NCBI GenBank assembly: GCA_017430965.1
Contig: JAFRLX010000070.1
Location: 1 to 46,550 of the forward strand
Length of the DNA: 46,550 nt
Reading direction: 5' to 3'
Origin: Clostridia bacterium
GTDB taxonomy: Bacteria; Bacillota; Clostridia; Oscillospirales; Acutalibacteraceae
Part shown: piece after piece, positions 16,650 through 25,405 of the stretch
Layout of the letters: every line of letters begins with the position of its first letter
Numbering within the stretch: position 1 is the stretch's first letter
Program-made: the position numbers and the translations under genes
The notes under the pieces: model-generated
What the model was told of the DNA's origin: nothing
Databases searched by the model: none
What the model saw: the letters and a program-made list of their open reading frames with translations, nothing else

Positions 16650-17822
16650 ATGGATATTCAAAAAACGGAAAAAAGAAAAAGCTTTTTGATTAATTTGCTC
16701 TTCTTTTTTGCGGTAGGTGCGATTTTATATGTGCTTTTGGTCAAAGCGCTGCCGGTTGTGATGCCCTTTGTGTTTGCATTTCTGTTTGCGCTCATCCTCA
16801 ACAAGCCTGCCTTTCGGATTCACAAAAAATTCCCGAAAATCAAAAAGAGTACGGCGGGCAGAATTCTGTTTTTGCTGATTCTGATTATTGTTTTGGTCAT
16901 CATTGCTTTTGCAGGTGTGAGCATCGCTTCCTACATCAAGAGCTTCGTTAAGTGGCTGGCGGCAAACTTTAAGCATATCCCCAGCTATTTGTTGGGGCTC
17001 AAAGACAAGGTGTTGGCGGGGACAGCGAATATGCCGGAAGGCATTCGCACCGCAGTGGAAAACGCGCTCAACAAATATGCCTCGACAGATGCGATTAAAT
17101 CTATTGATGTCAGTAAAATCTTAACCGGTGCTGCCGGCGGTGTCTGGTCGTTTGCCAAAGGGGTTCCCAGTGTGCTGGTGTCTTCCCTGATTGCCGTTAT
17201 CGCCACATTCTTTATGTTTGGTGCCTATGATGATGCGGTGCTGTTCATCAAAGCGCAGCTGCCGGAACGAGGCAGAACCATGCTCAGTGATGTCAAAGCG
17301 GCATTTAAAGATACCATCGGCAACTATGCACTTGCTTACGGCAAAATCATCCTGATTACCTTTGGCGAAATCTTGGTATCCCTGCTGATTATGAAGCTCT
17401 TCAAAATCTACAAAGGCAGCTACATTCCGCTGATTGCGGCAGGCATTGCGATTGTGGATATTTTACCGGTTCTCGGCACCGGCTCTATTGTGGCGCCTTG
17501 GGCAGTTATCTGCTTCGTTCAAGGCGATATCGCGATGGGTATTGCGCTTTTGGTGATGTGGGCTGCCATCAGTGTGATTCGGCAGTACATTGAACCGAAG
17601 CTGGTCGGCAAGCAAATCGGCTTAAACCCGGTATTGACTTTGTTAGGCATGTATGTCGGTTTAAAGGTGTTCGGCGCTATCGGTATGTTCGGATTGCCGA
17701 TTACCATCATTATTTTAAAAGCCTTACAGGATACGGGGAAGATTCATTTGTGGAACACCCCCGAAGAGGTCGGTTTGGTTAAAGCCGAAGCCTCAGCTGA
17801 AAAGGCGGAAGGGGAAAAATAA
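16650..17822 (+). CDS. AI-2E family permease, possibly YtvI-like
   Basis: The 390-residue integral membrane protein has an N-terminal pair of helices (about 11-55), one at 74-94, a cytoplasmic or external helical stretch, and a C-terminal cluster of about four helices. The latter holds the conserved family features: GKIILITFGEILVSLLIM, then DILPVLGTGSIVAPWA and QYIEPKLVGKQIGLNPVLTLLGMYVG. The family exports diverse substrates and in Bacilli includes the sporulation protein YtvI; substrate cannot be inferred. AAAGGAAAG before the ATG sets the start, rejecting a 14-residue upstream extension. The next gene starts 1 nt after its stop, so the two form an operon. Confidence 0.88.
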   Translation: MDIQKTEKRKSFLINLLFFFAVGAILYVLLVKALPVVMPFVFAFLFALILNKPAFRIHKKFPKIKKSTAGRILFLLILIIVLVIIAFAGVSIASYIKSFVKWLAANFKHIPSYLLGLKDKVLAGTANMPEGIRTAVENALNKYASTDAIKSIDVSKILTGAAGGVWSFAKGVPSVLVSSLIAVIATFFMFGAYDDAVLFIKAQLPERGRTMLSDVKAAFKDTIGNYALAYGKIILITFGEILVSLLIMKLFKIYKGSYIPLIAAGIAIVDILPVLGTGSIVAPWAVICFVQGDIAMGIALLVMWAAISVIRQYIEPKLVGKQIGLNPVLTLLGMYVGLKVFGAIGMFGLPITIIILKALQDTGKIHLWNTPEEVGLVKAEASAEKAEGEK

Positions 17823-17823
17823 A

Positions 17824-18912
17824 ATGAAACGAATTGCGGCAGCTTTGTTGTGTATCATTTTGTTGGCGGGCTTTGCACTCCCGCTCGGTGCCGGCGCGCG
17901 TGTAGCGCCGCAGAGCATCGGCAAAGTCAGCGGCTTAAAAGCCACTGCAACCACTGCCACGGCAGTAAAAATTGTGTGGAATTCGGTCAAAGGCGCCTCC
18001 GGTTACCAGGTGTGCCTGAGCCTTTCCAAAACATCGGGCTACAAAAAGGTGCTCACCCTCAGCGGTGCCGGCACCACGGCAGCGGTGGTCAAAAACCTCA
18101 AGCCTTCCACCCGTTACTATTTGGCAGTGCGCGCCTTCAAAGGCAGCACCGCAGGCAAGTTTTCCATTACTGCGGCAACCACTAAAAAAGCAAAAGCCGG
18201 GATTGCCACCAAGACCAATGTGGAACTGGTAAGAGGCAGAGTCTATACACAATTTGATTTTACCGGTAACGGGCAAGCCGATGCTTTCAAAATTGCGCAG
18301 TATGCTGCTACGGGAGATTCAACCATTTACATGAACGGCAAGAAAATTCAGGTGATTGAGTTTTACGGGAAAGCGCACTTGTACTATGTAATTGCGCCGA
18401 CACCGAAATTGTGCTTTTTGGTCCATCGCATCGCCTATTCCGGCGGTTGCTATGATGAACTGTACCGCTACAAGGGCGGCAAGTTCCAAAAAGTCAAAGA
18501 CTTTGTAGGAGAATATGCGCTGTGCTATGTGGATAAGTATGTGGTCAGTCCCACCGCGGTGAATGTGGTAATCAGCTCCGGAAAGTACCAGAGAGACATT
18601 TTCGGTTATGAAGATCGTGCACAGTTCTATCTGCGCTATGCCGTCAGCGGCGGCACCCTGGTTCTCAAATCGCGCTTAGCTCCGGCTTATGGACAGAACA
18701 TCTACTATGCGAACCGAGAGTTTCAAATCATCGGCAGTGATGATAACCCGTGGGTGTCTTACGGCAGCAGGGTTGAGGTAACCCATTTGTATTTGGCAAA
18801 TAATAGCCGATACAGCGGATATGAAACGCGGTATTATGTGCAAACCGATGATGGCAGCGGCTGGCTGGTGCCCAATGAAACAGATTGGTCTGAAGAGTCG
18901 CTCTTGTATTAA
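17824..18912 (+). CDS. Secreted protein with one fibronectin type III domain
   Basis: The 362-residue product has a signal peptide (MKRIAAALLCIILLAGFALP, cleavage near LGAGARV). Residues about 36-120 form an FN3 domain recognisable from VSGLKATATTATAVKIVWNSV, SGYQVCLSLSKTSGYKKV and STRYYLAVRAF. The remaining ~240 residues are beta-rich and Tyr/Gly-rich with no motif I know; QFDFTGNGQADAFKI has a weak calcium-loop look. It follows the permease gene with 1 nt spacing and is probably translated from the same mRNA. The function is unknown; FN3 suggests adhesion or polymer binding at the surface. Confidence 0.83.
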   Translation: MKRIAAALLCIILLAGFALPLGAGARVAPQSIGKVSGLKATATTATAVKIVWNSVKGASGYQVCLSLSKTSGYKKVLTLSGAGTTAAVVKNLKPSTRYYLAVRAFKGSTAGKFSITAATTKKAKAGIATKTNVELVRGRVYTQFDFTGNGQADAFKIAQYAATGDSTIYMNGKKIQVIEFYGKAHLYYVIAPTPKLCFLVHRIAYSGGCYDELYRYKGGKFQKVKDFVGEYALCYVDKYVVSPTAVNVVISSGKYQRDIFGYEDRAQFYLRYAVSGGTLVLKSRLAPAYGQNIYYANREFQIIGSDDNPWVSYGSRVEVTHLYLANNSRYSGYETRYYVQTDDGSGWLVPNETDWSEESLLY

Positions 18913-18974
18913 TCCATACCAATCGCCACTCGGGTTGGTGATTGTTTGCAAGAGGAACCGTTAAAGACAGCAAA

Positions 18975-19005
18975 AAAACCTTTCGGCAGTGAGCCGAAAG
19001 GTTTT
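18975..19005. terminator. Bidirectional terminator between convergent genes
   Basis: AAAACCTTTCGGC (18975-18987) pairs perfectly with GCCGAAAGGTTTT (18993-19005). Poly-A and poly-T flanks make it work in both directions. Confidence 0.9.
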
Positions 19006-19019
19006 CATTTTGCAAAGAG

Positions 19020-19706
19020 TTAATTGCTGCTGCCGGTAGGCAAATAGGGAATCAAGGTGCTTGCCAGCTTCGGAATCGGCATGGTTTGTACCACGACCTC
19101 GCCGGGGCCGGTAACAACGGTATTGAACAAGCCTTCACCGCCGAACAGGACATTCTTGGCACCCTTAACGGTTTGGGTGTCAAGCTTGCAGGTGGCGCTC
19201 ATCATAACTAAGTGGCCGGTGTCCAAAATGATTTGTTCGCCGGGGGCAAGGTTGTATTTTACGGCAGAACCGTCAATTTCAATGAAGAGGGTACCTTGAC
19301 CGGAGAATTTCTGCATAATAAAGCCTTCGCCGCCGAAGATGCCGGTTTTCAGGCTCTTTTTAAAGAAGGTTTCCATTTTTACACCGGGAGTAGAAGCCAA
19401 AAAAGCGCTCTTCTGGCAAATGTACTCTATGCCCGGCTGCACATTGAGCGCAATAATGTCGCCCATAAAGGAAGATGCGAAGGCGATGTAATTGCCGTTG
19501 CCGGTAGAGGTGTAAATGTTTTGGAACATTTTTTCCTTGGTCAGCATTCTGCCGAGGGCTTTGCCGATACCGCCGTTGGTGGTGGTTTGCATGGTCATAC
19601 CGGCGCTCATCCAGCTCATGCCGCCGCCTTCGGTAATCATTTGTTCGCCTTGGTCGAGTCTGCAAATGACAGCAGGCATCGGGGAACCTTTAATTTCGTA
19701 TTGCAT
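19020..19706 (-). CDS. AIM24 / TIGR00266 family protein
   Basis: The 228-residue protein fits the AIM24 family, a beta-rich fold related to tryptophan-RNA-binding attenuator-like proteins. Recognisable parts are QYEIKGSPMPAVICRLDQGE at the start, the Gly/Met-rich GGGMSWMSAGMTMQTTTNGG, the central GGEGFIMQKFSGQGTLFIE and the repeat-like GGEGLFNTVVTGPGEVVVQT. No signal peptide or membrane segment is seen, so it is cytoplasmic. The biochemical role of the bacterial family is not established. It is separated from spoIIE by 50 bp on the same strand and could be co-transcribed with it. Confidence 0.9.
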   Translation of the reverse strand: MQYEIKGSPMPAVICRLDQGEQMITEGGGMSWMSAGMTMQTTTNGGIGKALGRMLTKEKMFQNIYTSTGNGNYIAFASSFMGDIIALNVQPGIEYICQKSAFLASTPGVKMETFFKKSLKTGIFGGEGFIMQKFSGQGTLFIEIDGSAVKYNLAPGEQIILDTGHLVMMSATCKLDTQTVKGAKNVLFGGEGLFNTVVTGPGEVVVQTMPIPKLASTLIPYLPTGSSN

Positions 19707-19758
19707 ACTATACTCTCCTTTGGTTTTTTCTTTATTTTACCATACTATTTTTCGGTTT

Positions 19759-22110
19759 TCAATCGATTTTCTCGCTTTTTTGCTCGAGGTATAGGGCTAT
19801 CACGCTGATATCATCCTCATGCGCGCCGTGGAACCGCTTTGCGGCTGTCTGCGCAATGGCTTTGGCGAGGGCGCGCGGACCTTCCTGCCTGTGTGCCAAG
19901 AGCATTTCGCCTATCCATTCGCTGTTTCCCTGGGTGACCCCATCGGAAACCAGCAGCAAAATATCACCGGCGCCGATAGTGGCGCTTGTGTGGGAAAAAT
20001 CGGCAGTTTCCAAAATGCCGACCGGCATGCCGGAAAGGGAAACTTTCGTGATTTTGTTGTTTTTACAGACCAGCGAATAGGTGGCGCCGGCTTTGTAAAA
20101 ATCCACTTTTCCGCAGAACAAGTCTACCGATAGCAGGTCTAAGCACGAAAAGCTTTCATCGCTGTCCTTCACCATCAGCGCAGCGTTGACAATCTTGATA
20201 GCGGAACCGACCGAAAAGCCGGAGGAGAGCAGCTTGGCAATCATGCGCGCGCTCAAAGTGGCATTGACATTTGCCGCAAAGCCGCTACCCATGCCGTCCG
20301 CCAAAACGGCGGCACACTTACCGCCGTAATCTTTGAGAATTTCGTAAGCATCGCCGCAGTAGCGGTTATTCTGCGCGCTGATTTGGAATGCACCGCAAGC
20401 GCAGGTATAGAGAGGCTGTTCATAGAAAGAAAGCGCCACGGAGTTTTCGTATTTCACGCTTTGCGGCGGTTCAAAGCTGCGCGCGCAAACGGTTTGCAAA
20501 TCCTCAAGAAATGCAGGCTTTTCAAACACCTCCTGCCGGTGCGGGAGCCGCAAGTGCACGCGCGTGTGAAAGTCTTTATCAATATACACGCCGGCGCTCA
20601 GGTAATCGGCACCGCAGTACTCTAACAAATCAATGAGCGCATCCGTTTTCTCGGCATCCATCATCTCTTTTTGCTCGATATCCTCGGAGAGGTCAAAGAG
20701 CAGCTGCGAAAGGGCATCAAACTGCACGCTCATCACCTCGCGCATGCTGTCTGCCTTTTGCGCGGCAAGGCGGTTTGCCATGTAGGCGGTGTGCTCGAGG
20801 GTGAAGTTTTTGAGCAGCACCTTGTTGCGAATGCACACTTCGCCGAATTGGTTCGGCAGTGTTTCCACGCTCAGCTCTTCTCCCGCTTCAAGAGCGGATT
20901 CAATTTTTTTAAACACGGCAACGGTGTAGGCTTTTTCTTTCTCCCAGCAGTAATATTTCAAACCGCATTTTTCGCAGGTTTTGTGCATGGTGTTGATATA
21001 AATTGCTGTTTTCTTGGCAGGGAACGCCGTGTCGCTTTTTTCTTTGATTTCATCAACCTGTGTGCACACATCACTCAGAGCATCCGCAGCAAAGCGCAGG
21101 CGGGAAACCGCGTGGTTTTTGATGGAAGCGGCGTTGAGAGAATAGGTCCCGGCATGGAAAAAGAGATATTTGTTGAGCACTTTTTTGGGAATGAGCAGAA
21201 AAGCAAGCGCGGCAATGCCCGCCTCAATAAAGGGGGTGTATTCCACCGCTTCATCCATTCCGAACAGCAGAGGCACGGCAAAGCCCGCTTCGAGCGCTAC
21301 CGCACTCAAAAGCCGGGAGTGGGAAGCGCCTAAGCCTGCAAACAAACCGCCCACACTCATGCCGGCAAAAGCCGCGGCATCGGCACTGCCGAGCCCCAAG
21401 GCAATTCCGCTGCCGATACCGGCGAGCGCACCGGCGCCGATTTTGCCGTAATAGGCGCTCAAAAGGATGGTAAAGCACGCCAATACAGAGGCGAGCGAAA
21501 GGCTGTAGATGTGAATATAGCTGATGCTTAGAATCAGTAAGAAAACCCCTATCAGTAAACAGGCAATTTCGGTTTCTTTGAGTGCACTTAAACTTTTGGT
21601 GCGCCCTAATTGCTGCACGGCTGCCGCCCAAAACACCGCCGCAGCACCGGCGATAAAGCTCTCTGCCGTGTAGGGGATGAGGGTAACGGTGACTTCATCA
21701 AGCAGCAAAGAGGTGATGATGCCGGTCACAGCTAAGCTGAGCAGCGCGGCAATCCCCGCAAACAGAGGGTTTTTGCCGATTTTTGCAGGCGCAAGGCGTT
21801 TGAGCAGGATGGCAAGAATCAGCGCCCCGAGGTAGCGGGCAGGCACAATTTCATAACCGGCGCTCAAATACCCCGCGGCGGCACCAATGACGGCAGCGGG
21901 CATCCAGGTGCCGGGCATTGCGCAGACCAGCGCTGCCGCAAAAGGAGAACAGTAGGTGAGAATGGTACACCGCGCGCTGAAAAACGAGATGGCAGCCAGC
22001 AAACAGCTGCAAACGATGAACACGCCTTTCTTGGCAAGGAAAAGCTTGAATGCGGGCACAGTGCTTTTTTCCGGAACTTCGGCAGCCAGGGGGAGGACAG
22101 TTGACTTCAT
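19759..22110 (-). CDS. spoIIE: Stage II sporulation protein E, PP2C-type phosphatase
   Basis: The 783-residue protein dephosphorylates SpoIIAA in the forespore and so releases sigma-F; it also acts at the polar septum. It has the expected architecture: about ten N-terminal transmembrane helices (about 28-330), a central regulatory/oligomerisation region with CEKCGLKYYCWEKEK near 390, and a C-terminal PPM phosphatase domain. The latter carries YCGDAYE, the metal-binding DGMGSG (about 604) and LVSDGV (about 723). ATG at 22110 is preferred over a GTG three codons earlier because AAGGAAG stands 8 nt before it. Its presence makes the organism a spore former or a recent descendant of one. Confidence 0.96.
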   Translation of the reverse strand: MKSTVLPLAAEVPEKSTVPAFKLFLAKKGVFIVCSCLLAAISFFSARCTILTYCSPFAAALVCAMPGTWMPAAVIGAAAGYLSAGYEIVPARYLGALILAILLKRLAPAKIGKNPLFAGIAALLSLAVTGIITSLLLDEVTVTLIPYTAESFIAGAAAVFWAAAVQQLGRTKSLSALKETEIACLLIGVFLLILSISYIHIYSLSLASVLACFTILLSAYYGKIGAGALAGIGSGIALGLGSADAAAFAGMSVGGLFAGLGASHSRLLSAVALEAGFAVPLLFGMDEAVEYTPFIEAGIAALAFLLIPKKVLNKYLFFHAGTYSLNAASIKNHAVSRLRFAADALSDVCTQVDEIKEKSDTAFPAKKTAIYINTMHKTCEKCGLKYYCWEKEKAYTVAVFKKIESALEAGEELSVETLPNQFGEVCIRNKVLLKNFTLEHTAYMANRLAAQKADSMREVMSVQFDALSQLLFDLSEDIEQKEMMDAEKTDALIDLLEYCGADYLSAGVYIDKDFHTRVHLRLPHRQEVFEKPAFLEDLQTVCARSFEPPQSVKYENSVALSFYEQPLYTCACGAFQISAQNNRYCGDAYEILKDYGGKCAAVLADGMGSGFAANVNATLSARMIAKLLSSGFSVGSAIKIVNAALMVKDSDESFSCLDLLSVDLFCGKVDFYKAGATYSLVCKNNKITKVSLSGMPVGILETADFSHTSATIGAGDILLLVSDGVTQGNSEWIGEMLLAHRQEGPRALAKAIAQTAAKRFHGAHEDDISVIALYLEQKSEKID

Positions 22111-22314
22111 TTTGAACACTTCCTTTTTTCACTTTTTAAGAGGGTGAAGTCAATGGTAAAGCATCAAAATGAAAAATTTTATCGGATTATGGAAGCGCGA
22201 AAATTTTTTAATCAGCTTTTTTTATGCCTGTACTGCCCGGGGCAAATGGTTTAAGCGTTCTGCCCTTTTAGGCAATATATCAAATAAGAAGAAAAATAAT
22301 TGTTCATAATAACA

Positions 22315-22344
22315 TTGAAATGAAAAGCGCATTTGTGGTAGAAT
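22315..22344 (+). promoter_or_regulatory. Candidate promoter of the GH13 gene
   Basis: TTGAAA (22315-22320) and TAGAAT (22339-22344) are spaced by 18 nt, about 40 nt upstream of the gene. Confidence 0.5.
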
Positions 22345-22386
22345 TAATGTGTATTATTATAAAATCGTGAAAGGATGTATTCTGTT

Positions 22387-24273
22387 ATGATTATTACTCC
22401 TCAAAGCACTCTCAAAGAAGTGATGGCAACCCCCGTCGGCAACGACCTGGTTGCTATGGTGGCTTACCACGCGGGCATTCCCGACAAAGTGATTCACAAC
22501 CCGCTGGTGGGCAATATGCGCTTAACCTCTATCCAAAAGCTTTTGGGTGACAAACTGCCGATGGAGACAGTCGAGCACCTGTGCAAGCTGTTGGGCTATA
22601 CTCCCGAAAAGGTCATTACCTCCGATGAGGTGGACCCCAAGTGGTGGAAAGAGTCTGTCATTTACCAAATCTACCCGCGCTCCTTTAAGGATTCGAATGG
22701 CGACGGTATCGGCGATTTGCAGGGCATTATCTCCAAGCTCGACTACTTAAAAGAGTTGGGTGTGGATGTGCTGTGGCTCAGCCCGATTTATGACTCGCCG
22801 AATGATGACATGGGCTATGATATTCGCGACTATAAGAAAATCATGACCGAGTTCGGCACGATGGAGGACTTTGATGAAATGCTCGAGGGCATCCACGCCA
22901 GAGGCATGAAGCTGGTCATGGACTTGGTGGTCAACCACACCTCCGATGAACACGAGTGGTTCCAAAAGGCGCTGGCGGGCGATGAAAAATATAAGAACTA
23001 TTACATTTTCCGCAAGGGTAAGGGTGAAGGCGTTCCGCCGAACAACTGGACTTCCTTGTTCTCCGGCTCCGCTTGGAATTACTACCCCGAGTTAGATGAA
23101 TGGGCACTGCACCTTTTCTCCAAAAAGCAAATGGATTTGAATTGGGACAATCCCGAAGTGCGCGCCGAGGTCTCCGAAATGGTCAGCTGGTGGCTTGCCA
23201 AAGGGGTGGATGGTTTCAGAATGGATGTTATCAACCTCATCTCCAAGACCGAAGGCTTGCCGGATGGTAACCCCCTTGTGGGCGAGGTTATCGGCTACGG
23301 CGGCGAGCACTATTTCTGGGGTCCGCACCTTCAGGAATACCTGCGCGAGCTCAATGAAAACTCCTTCAAGAAGTTCCCGAATGCCTTCTGCGTGGGCGAA
23401 ACCGGCGGTATCGGCGTGGAAATGGCAAAGTATCTGATTGATGACTCCCGCGAGGAAATCCGCGAAACCTTCTTGTTCGACCAGTTGGAAACACCGGGCA
23501 AGGAGCGCTGGAGCGACTATCAGTATGACTTGAAATACCTCAAACAGCTCTTTACCAAATATCAGTTAGAGCTCTACGGTTCTTCCTGGCCGACCTTGGT
23601 TATTGAGAATCACGACAATCCAAGAATGGTTTCCAAGGTCAACCCCAACAAGAAATTCCGCAAGCCGCTTTCCAAGCTTATCGGCGCCATGTTGCTTACC
23701 GGCAGAGGCACGCCCTACATCTTCCAGGGCGAAGAGCTGGGCATGATGAATTGCGATTTCAAGGATATGAGCGAAATTCGCGATGTCGAAAGCATCAATA
23801 AATTCGGCGAGCTTCTCAAAAAGGGCAAGACACAGGACGAAGCCTGGGCGACCATTATGGCAGGCAGCCGCGACCATTCCAGAACCCCGATGTGCTGGGA
23901 TAGCAGCGAGCAGGCAGGCTTCACCACCGGCACGCCTTGGATTCGCGTCAACGGCGATTATGAAGAGTGTAACGCCGCCAAGGAAATTGAAGAAGCCGAC
24001 AGCCCCTACAATTACTACAAGAACTTAATGGCACTGCGCAAGGAGAATAAGCCGACTTTGGTTTACGGCGAGTTTATTCCGCTCAAGACCAACGACCAAA
24101 CCTTCTGCCTGTTCCGCGAGAGCGAGTTTGCCAAGTTCTATATTGAAATGAATCTGACCGAAAACAGAATTGCCAGACCGAGACCGGCAGAGGGCGATAT
24201 AGTGCTCTCCAACTACGCGGGCCCGGTTGACTACCTGAGACCTTACGAAGTCAATATTTACAAAGTGAGATAA
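22387..24273 (+). CDS. GH13 alpha-glucosidase with an extra N-terminal domain
   Basis: The 628-residue cytoplasmic enzyme (no signal peptide) belongs to glycoside hydrolase family 13, close to oligo-1,6-glucosidase, dextran glucosidase and trehalose-6-phosphate hydrolase. The four family regions are all present: DLVVNHTS (about 179), GFRMD with nucleophile Asp280, the acid Glu338 in CVGETGG, and NHDNPR with Asp410. QMDLNWDNPEVR is typical of the subfamily. It has about 90 residues before the usual start WWKESVIYQIYPRSF, a small helical domain I do not recognise. Substrate is probably isomaltose-like oligosaccharides, by inference. An in-frame ATG at 22375 overlaps the AAAGGA site, so 22387 is chosen. 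The gene is monocistronic. Confidence 0.93.
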   Translation: MIITPQSTLKEVMATPVGNDLVAMVAYHAGIPDKVIHNPLVGNMRLTSIQKLLGDKLPMETVEHLCKLLGYTPEKVITSDEVDPKWWKESVIYQIYPRSFKDSNGDGIGDLQGIISKLDYLKELGVDVLWLSPIYDSPNDDMGYDIRDYKKIMTEFGTMEDFDEMLEGIHARGMKLVMDLVVNHTSDEHEWFQKALAGDEKYKNYYIFRKGKGEGVPPNNWTSLFSGSAWNYYPELDEWALHLFSKKQMDLNWDNPEVRAEVSEMVSWWLAKGVDGFRMDVINLISKTEGLPDGNPLVGEVIGYGGEHYFWGPHLQEYLRELNENSFKKFPNAFCVGETGGIGVEMAKYLIDDSREEIRETFLFDQLETPGKERWSDYQYDLKYLKQLFTKYQLELYGSSWPTLVIENHDNPRMVSKVNPNKKFRKPLSKLIGAMLLTGRGTPYIFQGEELGMMNCDFKDMSEIRDVESINKFGELLKKGKTQDEAWATIMAGSRDHSRTPMCWDSSEQAGFTTGTPWIRVNGDYEECNAAKEIEEADSPYNYYKNLMALRKENKPTLVYGEFIPLKTNDQTFCLFRESEFAKFYIEMNLTENRIARPRPAEGDIVLSNYAGPVDYLRPYEVNIYKVR

Positions 24274-24293
24274 AGAGAAGAATCGCACAAAAA

Positions 24294-24328
24294 AGCCGTA
24301 ACGAAAGCGAAAAGCTTTCGTTACGGCT
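24294..24328. terminator. Strong hairpin after the GH13 gene
   Basis: AGCCGTAACGAAAGC (24294-24308) pairs perfectly over 15 bp with 24314-24328, loop GAAAA. The T-run lies on the minus-strand side; on the plus side only GCTGCTTTC follows, so termination may be weak in that direction. Confidence 0.7.
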
Positions 24329-24366
24329 GCTGCTTTCAAATGAAACAACGCAAGGAGACCGGAATA

Positions 24367-24863
24367 ATGAAAAAGTTTTAAGTCTGATTTTAGTCATCGT
24401 AATGCTCTGCAGCAGCTTTGCAGGGCTACAGATTACTTCGCATGCAGCTGAATTGCCCAGTAGTGGAAAATGCGGAGAGAATATCACTTATACATTTGAT
24501 GCTTCCACCGGTTTGCTGACCATCAGTGACAGCGGTGAAATGGATGGATATTATTGGGAGTGGGAAATTAATGATGATGGCACATCGCGGTGTTATAAGT
24601 ATTTTTCACAATCATATATTGCAAAAAAGATAATGATTCTCACTATTAATAATTACAAAAAAACTATGGTTAGGATTGGTGATTTGTTATATTTTAATGA
24701 AGGAGATAATAAGGGAATTCATCATGCTGCACTTATCACAAAGGTAGACAAAAACAGTATTTATTACACCGCTCATACAAACCCCGTATACGATAAAATC
24801 ATTTCAAAATACTTCAAAAACAAAAAGCAAAAACTGTATCTTGTTGTATTAGGAGGCAGCTGA
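24367..24863 (+). pseudogene. Frameshifted chimeric secreted protein (BspA-like start, amidase-like end)
   Basis: AAGGAG 9 nt upstream marks the start ATG at 24367, but the frame stops at 24379 after MKKF. One more A in the A5 run (24370-24374) would give MKKVLSLILVIVMLC, a normal signal peptide joined to the frame that stays open to 24863. The mature part begins ELPSSGKCGENITYTFDAST and LLTISDSGEMD, the usual opening of BspA-like leucine-rich proteins. After about 24610 it changes to an AT-rich end, GDLLYFNEGDNKGIHHAALI and IYYTAHTNPV, which resembles the C-terminus of Amidase_6 domains. So it appears to be a deletion fusion with a slipped homopolymer. The stop codon overlaps the next start (TGATG). 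Confidence 0.65.
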
Positions 24864-25393
24864 TGAAAAAAGCTATTATTGTCACTGTTATAATTATTTT
24901 GGCTATTTCTTTTTCAATTGTCGGGTTTGAAATCTTTGAGTTTAGCAGAATACCGAAAGAGTATCGCAATCAAAGCATTTCATTTATTAATAAAGATATT
25001 AATTGGTCGGAAAACATCAATAAAATCAAAAGTCGTTTGGGTGAATACTCTGTCACAAGTAATTCTTTTAATAACGAAAAAACATATCATTTTAAAAGCA
25101 GTTATGATTCTTATAAGATTGAGATACTGCTTGCGACACCGAGCAGCCTTTCCAAATATATTTCGGATGTTACCTATGTTTTTTATGTTAACGATGATAC
25201 GCGTCGTGAAGCTTACAATAAACTCAAAGCTGAGCTGAAAAATGAATGTATAAAGAATAATATAACGATAGAAACCGACAACGATAACGATTGGATGTTT
25301 GAAGCTTCCAAAAGTTCCAGTACATATGGAATTACGTATACTCTTCTTGAGGAAAATGCAAATATTATATTAAACATTTCATTGCAATATTAA
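24863..25393 (+). CDS. Small membrane-anchored protein of unknown function
   Basis: The 176-residue protein has one N-terminal membrane helix (KKAIIVTVIIILAISFSIVG) followed by a ~150-residue polar domain, Asn/Lys/Ser-rich, presumably outside the cell. AGGAGG 6 nt upstream and the TGATG overlap with the preceding frame indicate translational coupling. Codon use is AT-rich, unlike the core genes to the left. I recognise no domain. Its place beside a truncated RHS toxin gene suggests it may be an immunity or orphan accessory protein, which is only inference. Confidence 0.65.
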   Translation: MKKAIIVTVIIILAISFSIVGFEIFEFSRIPKEYRNQSISFINKDINWSENINKIKSRLGEYSVTSNSFNNEKTYHFKSSYDSYKIEILLATPSSLSKYISDVTYVFYVNDDTRREAYNKLKAELKNECIKNNITIETDNDNDWMFEASKSSSTYGITYTLLEENANIILNISLQY

Positions 25394-25405
25394 ATCAAGG
25401 CAATT

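Noticed and set aside
19212..19808. 198-codon plus-strand frame opposite the AIM24 gene
   Set aside because: Shadow of a conserved gene on the other strand.
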